Assembly: GCA_902702965.1 (NCBI GenBank)
Contig: CACRXP010000984.1
Coordinates: 43,218 to 107,217 of the forward strand
Direction of reading: 5' to 3'
DNA from: Spirometra erinaceieuropaei
Taxonomy: Eukaryota; Platyhelminthes; Cestoda; Diphyllobothriidea; Diphyllobothriidae
DNA length: 64,000 nt
The translations under genes and the position numbers were made by a program. Position 1 is the stretch's first letter, and every line of letters starts with the position of its first letter. A model generated the notes under the pieces. The model worked only from the letters and a program-made list of their open reading frames with translations, made no database searches and was not told where the DNA came from. Below, piece after piece: positions 53,818 through 64,000 of the stretch.

Positions 53818-56625
53818 CTATTCGGAATGCAAAAATGGAATAATATTTCTCTTAAATAAAAGATAATTTTGCAGATTTTTCACACTCATTAATAGTTTAT
53901 TCCAAATAGCAATTGCATTTACGGAATAGAACCGACGATATTTAACAGTACGTGCCAGAGACAGAAATAAAAATACATCACGGTGACTGTTACGTCGTGG
54001 CTGGATGTAATGTCTTAATGGGGTGGGTGGGTTAAATATGTGATTATACAAGAGGTTAGATAGCAAAAAATAGTCCCTTTTGTAATCTACGGAACCATAA
54101 AAGATCAAGACCCGTAAGCTGACAACGTTCTTGGTAAGACAAATGTCGTTGTTCCGGAGTTAAAATTCTCTTGGTAAAAAAGCGTTGAACGGATTCTATT
54201 TTCTTCCGCTCAATAGCACGCATTAGCCTTAATAACAACGAACAGTATTCTTGGCCAGGTTTAACCTACATGTTATAAAGGTGCATTCTAATATCGCTGG
54301 TTTTGACGTTTCGGAATATAAATCCTGTCGTTCTACGCGCTTTGGATACTAGTAGGACGCAGTTCTCCGAAAGATTAAGACTCTTGGTATATGATACACC
54401 CAGATCCCTAATAATTCCAGGTATATTTATATCGTGACCGTCAATACTTAGATGACGTTTATGGTCGCCGCCAACCACCATGACTGAGAACTTATGCCAA
54501 GAAAGAGAAAGGCGCCATGTGCGGCATCACTGGCGAAAGCCTGTAGATCGCTATTTAGGAGCTCAAGCACGATGTCATGATCTGCCGGCTTAAATCGATA
54601 TGCAAATTTAAGATCATCGGCATACATGAAGGGCTCACCATTCTGAAATAAATCGGGCACATCATTAACGAAAAGGCAAAATATAAGCCGGACGAGTACA
54701 CCACCCTGAATGAATCCACTCCTCACAAATGTGGCGTTGGAGATAATATTGGAAATCTTAACTCGTTGTGTACGATTGCCCACGAAAGAGGATGTAAAAT
54801 TCAAACGTTTTTCACCTATTCCGAAAGAGGACAGATTCAAGAGAAGAAGAGCATTGTCAACACGATAAAAAGCCTAAGTATAATCGAAATATACTGTGTA
54901 AAGTGTGAAACCATTGTCCCTAGATTGGAGAACATGATCAAAGAAAGAGAGTTGACTGGTGTCACAAGAGCTAGCTTTGAGGAATCCAGGCTGAGCAGCA
55001 CTCAGTAGGTTATTCTCTTTTAAGTGACACATCATCTTATCTTTCATCAGTGTCTCTAACATTTTCGAAAATGCTGGGAGGTAGTTTATTGGCCTAAAGT
55101 CATCAAATGATGTAGATTTGTGGCGCGTAGGAATGGGCAAAATGTGTGATTCCTTCCATAAGGTAGGATAAGTTTCACTTTCAAGAGCGAGATTAAATAA
55201 CTTGCATAGGAGGGATGGGAAAATCGTATTTGCATCGGCTTTTAAAATGCTTAGTGGGACACTATCAGGTCCTGGACTATAGGATTAACAAAAACGCCGA
55301 ATCGCAACGGTCACATCCCACAGAGTGAAAGTTATAATTTCGAGAATTGTCTCGGCCAATGACTTGATGGTCAGAAATGGAGTAGTCGACTTTTGATAAA
55401 TGTTTTGGGCAGGAATGCGGTTAGATAGACATCGGCTTTGGATTCCTGAGAGCGTCTCGGAGTGTGGGATGCTGCGTTTTTCTGTGAGTTCCTACGTTTT
55501 GGGAGGAAAGTTTCGAGACGTTTAACGAACGGTTTACAGCGAATCGGACCACTTCGGCTAGCTGTCATTCTTCGGATAATCTCTTAGCTTACTCAAAATT
55601 ATTACAAATCTACGGCGGAACGGAATTGTCCTTCTGAAGATGGAATCGACGAGACAGTCAACGCAACCTACGACGAAAGGGTAAGTGTATAAAGACCACA
55701 CTTCCTTCACTTAATATTTTCTTATGGTGGACAAAACGAAAACTAAGCGGATCCAAAATTTCGTACGGTTTATCAGTGCAAACACTTACATCCGAAGTTA
55801 GGAAGAAATCAGTCCAAGCGCATGAATTATGATGTGTTAATAATTCGGCCGAGCGTGCTGATCGGAAATCGAAGAAGAAGCTATACTTTGGGAACAACGT
55901 TTTGTCAGCCCCGAGTTCTAACTTTGAAACAATTATGTCATGGTCTGAGACCCCGACTGGGTCTAGGGATGTTATTAACAAAGGCATGCAGCCTCTACAG
56001 AAAATTAGGTCAAGAATATTTGATCCTGGGGTGGTAAAATCCACAACCTGACTCCACATCCCAACATACGCAGCCTCAAGAAAGTCTTCGAACCTTCTGT
56101 GATCGGGAGGCGTGGACCAGCGGACTTCAGGAAGATTGAAGTCATCCGCAACCAATTGATACTTAAAGCTTGAGTCGGCCGCAGCATGAAATGCCTGTGA
56201 GAGTATACGATCAAAATTGTCATTGCGTTGTGATGGCGATAGACGCAGCCAACGGGTAAGGAGAACATACTTTTTAGTGCAACCTGGAGCCAGCAGCTGC
56301 CTTACACTGCGGAAAAATGCTAGAGTTCCAGCGGCAGAAATGTTAGTTCTTGTTTTGTGTAGATAAACCTGCCCCCACCATTGCTGTCCTCACGATCATT
56401 TCGAATGCAGGTATAACCTAGAAGAGAGAATTTGAAATCAGCTACGGAAGCTGATATCCATGTCTTAGTTATTATGACTGTATCTGGACAATTGACGAAC
56501 GCCAAAGTCCGAAGCAAAGGCATCTTTTTCAGCATGGATCTGGCATTTCGAACAAAAAGTTTGAGGGGAAAGGCTGTTTGTTTCTGAGGGAGGTGGGCTA
56601 CGTCTTCCAGAAATTCGTTGCCCAC
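53818..56625 (-). pseudogene. CR1-like endonuclease / reverse transcriptase relic
   Basis: From the 5' end: NARSMLKKMPLLRTL and TVIITKTWISASVADFKFSL (endonuclease start, 56320-56625), then ADDFNLPEVRW, where active proteins have GDFN, and VSDHDIIVSKLE (55658-56155). The reverse transcriptase follows: FDDFRPINYLPAFSKMLETLM (54874-55140), GFIQGGVLVRLIFCLFVNDV, and an intact catalytic YADD at 54613-54624. The C-terminal part has RRTTGFIFRN and a YSVNAIAIWNKL end near 53880. At least five frame changes or stops interrupt it. Clearly inactive. Confidence 0.8.
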
Positions 56626-57059
56626 GGAACATACGGTCCGGTTGCACCGATCAGTTACTGCAAAACATTTTGTGGCATTAAACGATTCTGACGCGAATAA
56701 AGCGGTGTAGGATCTGGGGGAGGAAATGACGGGCAGTGGAACTGGTGACCATTGATAGCTAGCTCCTTTTCAGCTGGAAATCTACAGGCCAAAGACTATT
56801 ACGTATTGCCTCCAGAACGAAACTCAGGAGCGGATGAGTTAACTGACACAGTATGGACATTAGCATGAGGAATGCATTGGTAAAACGGTCGTGGGGAAGT
56901 ATTTTAGGTGGTGGTGGTGGATGGACTGCTGCTATTTGAGCAAGAATTCTATTAAAAGGCGGGAATGTCGGCATATTCGGCCTAAACGCCTCGATATGAG
57001 GGCTGGGGGAGTTGGAAACACTCCACGTTTTGGGCCGTGGTGTTTGAGGCATGGCTAGG

Positions 57060-57620
57060 CAATGGAGTTGAATGGGTGGAGGGAAGAATGGACTTAAAAT
57101 CGGTAGCGATCAAGCAATCCAGATCGGTGAGTTATTGATGCAGCCAAAAGTTTATTTATGTGCCCCCAAATTAGGAATATCATTGAATATCTCCCGAAGT
57201 GTTCGGATAAATAATTGAATATGAGACCCTTGGGGATCTCGTCATAGCAAGTGAATATAAATTTATAAATTAATTTCGGGGCAATCGGAGAGATTTTGTA
57301 CACTATTCAGTTTGAACATATTAAATAAATTTGTGAAAGTTGTATAGGAAATGCGCCCTATGGATTTCACAGCAACGTAACATTCTACACATATTTACGA
57401 ACCCGACACATCACTAATTGTATAGAACCACTTCAAAAGGTACAGAGGATAGTACGAACCGTGGTTTATGCCATTGGAATTTGACCGGACTTGCCTAGGG
57501 ACACCCTCCCGCACAGAAAGGTTAACTGTTAACCATAACTGCTTCCAACGACATCCCGTTTGACTAACCGAAATTCTGTCAATGATCCTCCTCTCGTAAC
57601 TGAATTGCAACATACTCGTG
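57060..57620. other. Intergenic, nothing recognised
   Basis: Short ORFs only. Confidence 0.4.
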
Positions 57621-58100
57621 TGAAGGAAGATGCACCCCCAAAACAGTCTACGACGCCGATTCCCTACACCAGCACAGGTTCTAGATGGGAGTCCCGCATC
57701 CGATATTGGGCTAGCGCACTTAAAAGAAGCGCCAAATTTGCAGTGTTGTCTTGGGTCCAATTGTCAGTTTACTCTGCGCGAATTGGGATCCGTGCCGCCC
57801 CCTCTTTTCGTTGTGGTATAAAGCTTTGGTCAGTATCTGTTGTGACAAGGGAATGTTGTGGCAACCTAGTTGGGAGTTAGTGCCGTGCCGGAAAAATGTG
57901 TCCTTGCCCGCCTCCAGCCTTCTCGACCCTCTCGTGATACCAGACTTTGCTGTGTGAAGAGCAGAAATTGCGTAGATGCTGCGCCAGTTTACTATTGCTA
58001 TAAACTAATTTACACAGGAGTCGTCGGCTCTGCTCTCACCCTGCTTTGGAATACAGGTCGGACATGGTCGGTGAGGACGGCAGAACTGTCGTGAAGGACC
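57621..58100 (+). mobile_element. Diverged 3'-end copy of the C2H2 non-LTR family
   Basis: GC-richer than the flanks. The end is best conserved: GTAGATGCTGCGCCAGTTTA, then CTATAAAC, then a TCGGACATGGTCGG hairpin arm and GCAGAACTGTCGTG, in the order seen at 29270-29395. The 5' limit and any target-site duplication could not be fixed. Confidence 0.5.
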
Positions 58101-58790
58101 ATGCCTTCACCGTCGAGAATTTCGATACCCGTTGTTTTGGCTGGTAAACACGTCCCGCGATGGTCCAACCAGAAACAGCATTAACGTAGAGCAGCAGTAA
58201 CGTAGAGCGGTGGGGCAGAGCACGGTACAGAGTTGCCGTAGAGCGCTGCCTGACAGAAAATGGTCTTTGAAAAATTGGTTGGATAACGATGGCAGTCAGA
58301 CTGACTATAATTTATACTAACTGCAAAGATGGGACCTATAAAATCGACCACTAACTGAGAAAATCTATCGCAATAAGCTCTGATTCAGGTGTTTAATGCT
58401 CTTTAAATCAAATTTAAATAAATAAAATTTTGGGCGTGTGGAGGTATAATTGGCTGTTGGGAGTCAAGTTGTAATAGGCATCGAAATTCGCCAGGAACTT
58501 GGATTAAGTACAATTTGTTTACCAGCGCGGCCCATCTGACAAGGGAACTGGCTACGCAACCCAATCGCGGGTATACAGCCTAGGAAACCAATCAAATCCT
58601 TAAAGGTCTGCAGTTATTCATGTCCCACGAGATCTGCAAAGGGCTAAGTCGCTTCTAATAAAAACCCACAACATTTATCGGATTTTAAGTATTTTTTCGC
58701 TTACTGAGTTTTGAACACTCACCTTAATTCTTCATATACAAGCCGACCTATTAGTTGTAACATCGAAAGTGAAATTATACCTATTATATC
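58101..58790. other. Intergenic, nothing recognised
   Basis: No supported feature. Confidence 0.4.
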
Positions 58791-60237
58791 ATGTCGAAAT
58801 TTATGGAGTCTCAGCAAGCTAACTGTAACAGTACGGCCAGCGAGGGCACTTCGTTGGAAGATAAGTCTGGTAAGATATCCTCCACATCTAGAATTTGTGC
58901 TCGCTCTTCCTGCGCTTCCAGCCAACGACCAGCAAAGCGTGCAAAAAGCGTAACTACCCAAAAAAGTGTTAGGTACGAAAGTAGAACAACTCGAAAAGGC
59001 GCTTGCTGATTTAAGGACTCTAGACGACCCTAGACGACCAGAACGTGTCCAGTGTTAAAGTCCCAAATACGAAGAGCAAAACCCAAAAATATCTCCTCGA
59101 GGGCATCTTCAAGCAAGTGTTGCAACGCAGTAGCCAAAACCGCAGACGCCGGTAACAGCAGGACAACGAAAACGAAGCTGCTGATAAGGGCAGACTCGGT
59201 TCCCACAGAAGATATCTTAAGCGATGTCACAGAAAAATTACCTGGCGCGGAGGCCATATCGCCTATGCTTCTTGCTGTATGTGACGGGATTTCTCTTTTG
59301 CCTGGAGATGATATACCTGGGTCATCCAGTCTACTTTTGCCCTCTTGTTCTGGCAACCACCCCGAGCGCACTACAGAGCACGTATCTGAATGCGAAGTCA
59401 TGAACCCATGGGTAGAATGGAGAGGGAAAACCATGACAGGAGTCTGAACTCACAACTAGCGCTGATGGGTTGCTCGGGACTGTCAGTAAACAGCAAAAGT
59501 GTGCGTCCAAGCGACGACTCCGTAAATCGTCCTCGCCCACATGCAGCGAATTCACCGGAAAGACAAAGTAAGGATGACCATGCTCGCTAGCAGTGTTTGG
59601 TTATTCAGGGTTTGTCGGAATCGAATGCAGTCAGACCTGAAGACCGAGTCTCAGAGAACCTTGCTTCTTTTCATTGTCTATTAAATCAGTTACTCCAAGC
59701 AGACATGGAAATAAAGGCTCTGAAAGCATTCCGGATAGGAAAAAGGATTGAAGACAGGACAGCAGCACAACCACCTCGCCCCCTCAAAATTATGCTGGAG
59801 AACAAAGAGCAAATCAAGTTGATCCTCTCTAACAAAACCGACCTCAGAAACACACATAAGCAGGTTTTTTTTCAACCGGACTACTCACCAGCGGAACGGC
59901 TGAAACGCCGGGAACTTGTCTTGGAGTTAAAATCAAGACTAAAAGGTGGCGAATACAATCTGGCTATCTTCAAGGGGAAGGTAGTTCGGAAATATATGCC
60001 GTTTCAGTGGAACCAGCCTGCAATACTAAGAACGACAGCAGCTACTCAGCTACCACATACACCTTCGTTGAACCACCTGCTCAAGGCGGCAACAAAAGTG
60101 AGCCGGTAACGTCCAGTGATCTGACTGAAACAATGCATATAAATGGAACCCATCAGGTAACGGAAGAGCCCAGAGAACATGACGTCCTAGAAAACGGAGT
60201 AATGCTCACAACAGTAACAAATACAACGGGAAATTAG
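58791..60237 (+). pseudogene. CR1-like ORF1 relic
   Basis: Pieces in at least three frames. A Ser/Lys-rich N-terminal part (58791-59009) is followed by an acidic linker (59052-59447). The recognisable part is 59597-60109: DMEIKALKAFRIGK, LENKEQIKLILSNKTDLRNT, QPDYSPAERLKRRELVLELK and NLAIFKGKVVRK. This pattern (a P-SPAER-KRR-LV-ELK block and a final FKGKVV) is what I recall for flatworm CR1 ORF1 proteins, which bind the element RNA. Confidence 0.6.
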
Positions 60238-60258
60238 GCTAGTGCAAAACTGAGATGC

Positions 60259-62990
60259 TTGTACACGAATGACCAAAGCCTCATATTGAAAATAGACGAG
60301 CTAAAACTTGGCCTTGCAGAGCTGTCTCCAGATTTTTTAGCAGTAACCGAGACTTGGCTGTCCGGGAATATCAGCGATAGCGAAGTAGCCTTGCCTGGAT
60401 ACCAAATTTATCGGAGGGACAGGGAACATCGTCAGGGTGGTGGTATATTTGTGTATGTTAATGAGGGCCTGGCAGTGTCGGAAAACAGCACCAAGTTTGC
60501 GTGTGGCACGGAAGCTATTTGGTTGACCATCAAGCCTAGCGGTTCCCCGTGTCTCGATGTCCTCACTATCTACCGACCACCTCGGACAGAGCAAATGGCC
60601 GACACTCAACTATTAGAGCAGTTGGAGAAATTTTCCAGTCGACCTAACGTCATGATCATGGACGACTTCAACACACCAGGAACAAACTGGAATACCCTCC
60701 AAGCGTCAGGTCCAAAATCGGCATTCGATTACCGTCTGCTGAACAAAACATTAAAGGCGTCCCTCACACAACATGTCATGTTCCCAACAAGAACACGTGA
60801 AGGACAAAGGGCAAACTGCCTTGATCTGGTTTTTACGAAAACACCAGACAGCATAGCGAGATCATCTCCATGTCGCCCCTTGGCCGAAGTGATCACGTAG
60901 TGCTTATGTGGGATTATTCGTTATTCTCCACTTCACATACTCCAGACCATAAAAGACAAAATGTTTGGCGGGGCGACTTCAATCAGATGAGGGCAGACTT
61001 ATCCGGTTTCGACTGGGGCTCATCGTTTACGGGAAATGCCAACGATGACTGGGAACTGTTTAAGAATGTCCTTCTGCAGCTCACCAACAACCACTGCCCA
61101 CTGACTAGTGGAAGACTGAACAAACGCCCTGGATGGCTAAATAGGAACCTTAAGAAAGAAATCAACAGGGAGCACAAATTGTGGCGAAAATACTGCGCCA
61201 CTGGGCAAGTTGAATATTTCAACACCTACAAGACACAGAGGAACAAACTGGGGAATCTGATCATGAAAACGCGGCAGGAATTCAAGAAGAACTTGCTACA
61301 AAAAGCAACGCAGAACCCCAAATTACTCTAAAGTTACCTCCGACGAAGTACAAGGAACAAGCGTCAAATTCCCTTAATAAAAACTACTGATGGCGTTGAG
61401 ATTGTTGATTGTAGGGATAAAGCTGTGTACTTTTCACAATTTTTCCAATCAGTGTACACCAATGAGGCAAGGTTCCTTCCTCCCTCCACAGAAGAACTGC
61501 CGACCCCAAGCGCCATTGATATACTCTTCTCAGAAGGCATTGTCCGAAGATAATTAGAGGCATTGAACGAATCGAAGTCGCCAGGACCAGACGAGATTCC
61601 ACCCAAGTTTCTCAAGCAGCTTGCCAGTGAGCTTTCTGTGCCTTTGTCGATGCTCTTTCAAACGTCATTTGACACTTGAACACTTCCTATCGATTGGAAG
61701 CTGGCGCGTATTACTCCGCTACACAAAGGAGGTAACAGGGCAGCGACGACAAATTACAGGCCCATAAGCTTTACATGCATTCTCTGCAAAGTTATGGAAA
61801 GGATCATAAAGAGCGAACTTATGCAATTTCTGGAAGTTAACCGTCTGTTACTGAAATGCCAAAATGGGTTTCGGAAAGGAAGATCCTGCACGACAAACTT
61901 GCTGCAATCTCTCCAGAGCTGGACCCGAGCTCTCGACGACAGGCACGCGGTCCACATAGCCTTCATCGACTTCCAGAAGGCTTTCGACACTGTGTCACAC
62001 CAGAGGCTCTTACATAAACTTAAAAAATAGGTATCGGTGGCAACTTCCTTAAATGGATCGAAAACGTCCTTTTGGGTCGACAGCAGGTTGTGTGCATCGG
62101 TCGGGGACAATCTGATCCTGCTATGGTCGAGAGTGGTGTCACCTAGGGTTCAGTGCTGGGACCCATTTTGTTCTTTATATACGTGGACGATGCCGCAACA
62201 GCTTTGGACCGCGAAGTAGCAATGTTTGCCAATGACATGAAGATATGGAGTGTAATTCGGGGTCCTGCCGACGAAGACAGACTACAGATGAACCTTAATC
62301 GGTTGGAGGAGTGGTCAAACCGTTGGCTCCTGCGGTTTAACGTTGCCAAATGTAGCATACTTCGCCTAGGCAGCACAGCCAGATCCGCCAGCACAAGAGA
62401 CTACTTTCTGGGCGGTGCAGCCCTACAAGAGGTCAAAGCCCAAAAGGACCTCGGTGTTCTGACGACAATTTCCCTTAAGCCATCCGCCCATTGTTCGAGG
62501 GTGGCAAAAAACGCAATGTCTGTATTGTACGGCATCCAGCGTGCGTTTATGAACTTTGACGAAGATGCTTTCTCAAAGACATTCGGAACATTAGTTCGGC
62601 CGCATTTAGAGCACGGCATACAAGCCTGGAGGCCGTGGGCTGTTGAAGATCAAAACTGCCTCGAAAGAGTCCAGAGGAGAGCCACGAAAATGGTTAGGGG
62701 TCAAAGCTCCTTTCCTTGTGCAACTCGCCTAGTAAATCTGAACCTCTTTCCTTTGAGTTACAGGCAACTTCGCTGGGATCTCTTGCAAGCCTTCCGCATT
62801 GTAAAGGGGTTGGATTGCAGTCTGCCCTTCGAGGACTTTTTTTGAATTTGCTACCACTACCAACCTACGAGGTCACCCGTTCAAACTGCGCACCCAGCAG
62901 GCAAGGCTGGATGTGCGAAAGTTCTCCTTCTCTGTTCGAGTGGTCAAACCATGGAATGCCCTTCCCGCAGCTGTTGTGATGTCACCATGA
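60259..62990 (+). pseudogene. CR1-like ORF2 (endonuclease / RT) relic
   Basis: The endonuclease is at 60259-60900: LSPDFLAVTETWLSGNISDS, GYQIYRRDRE, IMDDFNTPGTNW (GDFN expected). It continues after a frame change with GRSDHVVLMWDY (from 60870). The linker to 61331 ends in TAA. The reverse transcriptase appears in pieces: SPGPDEIPPKFLKQL, ARITPLHKGG, IDFQKAFDTVSHQRLLHKL (61794-62030), and LGPILFFIYVDDAATAL. At the catalytic site FAND at 62225-62236 replaces the expected -ADD, so the first aspartate is Asn. The C-terminal part has FGTLVRPHLEHGIQAWRP, as in other CR1 proteins. Dead by several independent changes. Confidence 0.82.
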
Positions 62991-63220
62991 ATACAAAGTT
63001 TTACAGAGAATTTGGACACATTAATGTTCCGAAATGACGAAGAGCGATGAGAAGTAGAGCTCATCCCCTGTAACTCGTTCTCACTTTGTCCTATCACTAT
63101 GGGCGTGTTTGAACTATTTCAGCCCAGAACATTTATCTGTATACCACACTTTTTTGCTTTGCAAATAGGCTAATCAAAGGCTTACACCTATTTCCTTCAA
63201 TAAACTGAACTGAACTGAAA

Positions 63221-63857
63221 ATGCTATCATGAACTAAATGATAGTCGGATGGATTTAACTCATTATAACAGAGAATTTTCAATGTTATCTGTCCTATTAC
63301 AGGGCAAACAAATTCCTAAGAGCCGAAGTGAATGAACTCGGAGCTAAAAGCCTTTCTAAAACGACAATTGATTCTTCAAACTCTGCACACTAAGTGCTGC
63401 CTAAGGGCACTTTAGGAAATTTTAGCATCAACGGCAGATTCGCCTATGCAAGGCTCTCATGCTTTGGTGGATTCGCGAACTCAACGTACGCCAAAACTTG
63501 CTAAAAATCTGAAATCTGATATGACCATATATACAGTACGAAAGTGACCGTTATTTGATACCCGCCGTCAGTTCTGCTGACCGGCCACTCGGCAGATATT
63601 TTTATGTTTATTTGTTCAATCTTCCATTTTTAACTTGTGTGTTTAATTGTCTTCTTTTCTTCTAACCAACAAACGGGCGATCCGTCATTTTCATTCTTCA
63701 ACTAGTGGAGAATGCTTTTGGAAAGCTTTAGTCAACCTAGTTTTATGACGGAGGCCCGCGCAATCATCCTGTACGGACAGAAGGCCTTCACTTTTACTGC
63801 TGCTCCAATGAATCCCAACTTTCGAAACGTTGAATGAGTACGAATACCACCCCGGCA
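63221..63857. other. Intergenic, nothing recognised
   Basis: AT-rich; no feature. Confidence 0.4.
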
Positions 63858-63920
63858 TATAGATAGATAGATAGATAATTTTTATTAAAGACCCGTCGGG
63901 GTCCCATCAAAGCAAGTTAA
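63858..63920 (-). mobile_element. 3' end of another retroelement with (ATCT)n tail
   Basis: On the minus strand GGGACCCCGACGGGTCTTTA, then ATAAAAATT, then ATCTATCTATCTATCTAT. GACCCCGACGGGTC can form a hairpin just before the tail. This is a typical non-LTR 3' terminus: hairpin plus short tandem repeats. The body would extend rightward past 63920 and out of the window. Confidence 0.5.
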
Positions 63921-64000
63921 AATAAATTTGCATGCGAGTTTTAGACGAGGTAGGCTGAATCTTTACAAAATGCAATTCATAGTTTCTGAATTAGAAGTCC

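Larger units (their letters stand above)
53490..56650 (-). mobile_element. CR1-like non-LTR element, decayed
   Basis: Minus strand. A CR1/L2-type endonuclease and reverse transcriptase are spread over several frames. The 3' end runs into a (CTT)n(ATT)n tail at about 53497-53532. A proline-rich ORF at 56759-57052 could be the end of its first ORF, but I cannot support that. Confidence 0.75.
58791..63220 (+). mobile_element. CR1-like non-LTR element, two ORFs, decayed
   Basis: Nearly full length. ORF1 debris lies at about 58791-60237, ORF2 at about 60259-62990, and a 3' end at about 63220 with a CAATAAAC signal and three ACTGA units (63203-63218). Short 3' repeats of this kind are typical of CR1 elements. 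Stops and frameshifts are scattered through both ORFs. Confidence 0.8.

Noticed and set aside
56759..57052. Proline-rich minus ORF as ORF1 of the CR1-like element
   Set aside because: The position is right, but there is no conserved ORF1 motif. Left uncalled.
1..64000. CRISPR arrays, rRNA genes, bacterial operons
   Set aside because: None seen. The repeats present are eukaryotic mobile elements and microsatellites.

Overview
This window is eukaryotic and repeat-rich. It looks like a flatworm, most likely a tapeworm and perhaps a diphyllobothriidean. That call rests on the repeat types (GIY-YIG Penelope-like elements, CR1-like non-LTR elements, and a non-LTR element with a C2H2-finger tail), on intron-split genes, and on my memory of similar proteins. 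No database was searched. There are no rRNA genes, CRISPR arrays or prokaryote-like operons. One 41-base assembly gap lies at 36240-36280.

Layout. 1-6915: almost empty, with old repeat debris. 6916-7694: a 5'-truncated non-LTR copy between 13-bp target-site duplications. 8038-10773: Penelope-like element 1 (PLE1), coding region broken, with a hammerhead ribozyme. 11161-12334: a long inverted repeat. 13524-13936: a palindromic tRNA-derived short element. 15054-15829: a decayed piggyBac-like transposase. 18797-21190: PLE2. 21350-23111: PLE3 (minus strand). 23166-29390: a full-length non-LTR retrotransposon with an intact ORF and perfect 14-bp target-site duplications. 29936-31125: PLE4 (minus). 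31228-31421: PLE5 fragment. 31727-33560: a cluster of tRNA-derived palindromic elements bounded by (TA)n. 36592-37015: a GIY-YIG relic of another lineage.

37402-49721 (minus strand) holds the only host gene I can recognise. Six complete fibronectin type III (FN3) domains are each encoded by one exon, all in phase 1-1. Two further 3' exons resemble the membrane-proximal ectodomain of a receptor tyrosine phosphatase. Five of the six domains carry the same four-cysteine pattern. The 5' end, membrane segment and any cytoplasmic domain were not found.

53490-56650 (minus) and 58791-63220 (plus) are two decayed CR1-like elements. The last 140 bases start with the GATA-tailed 3' end of another retroelement.

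The mobile elements are connected. Full and truncated copies define the exact ends of the non-LTR family. PLE fragments and the tRNA-derived elements repeatedly abut TA or TATG microsatellites. PLE copies carry hammerhead-like motifs at matching 3' positions. Most copies are dead through stop codons, frameshifts or lost catalytic residues; the element at 23166-29390 is the exception.
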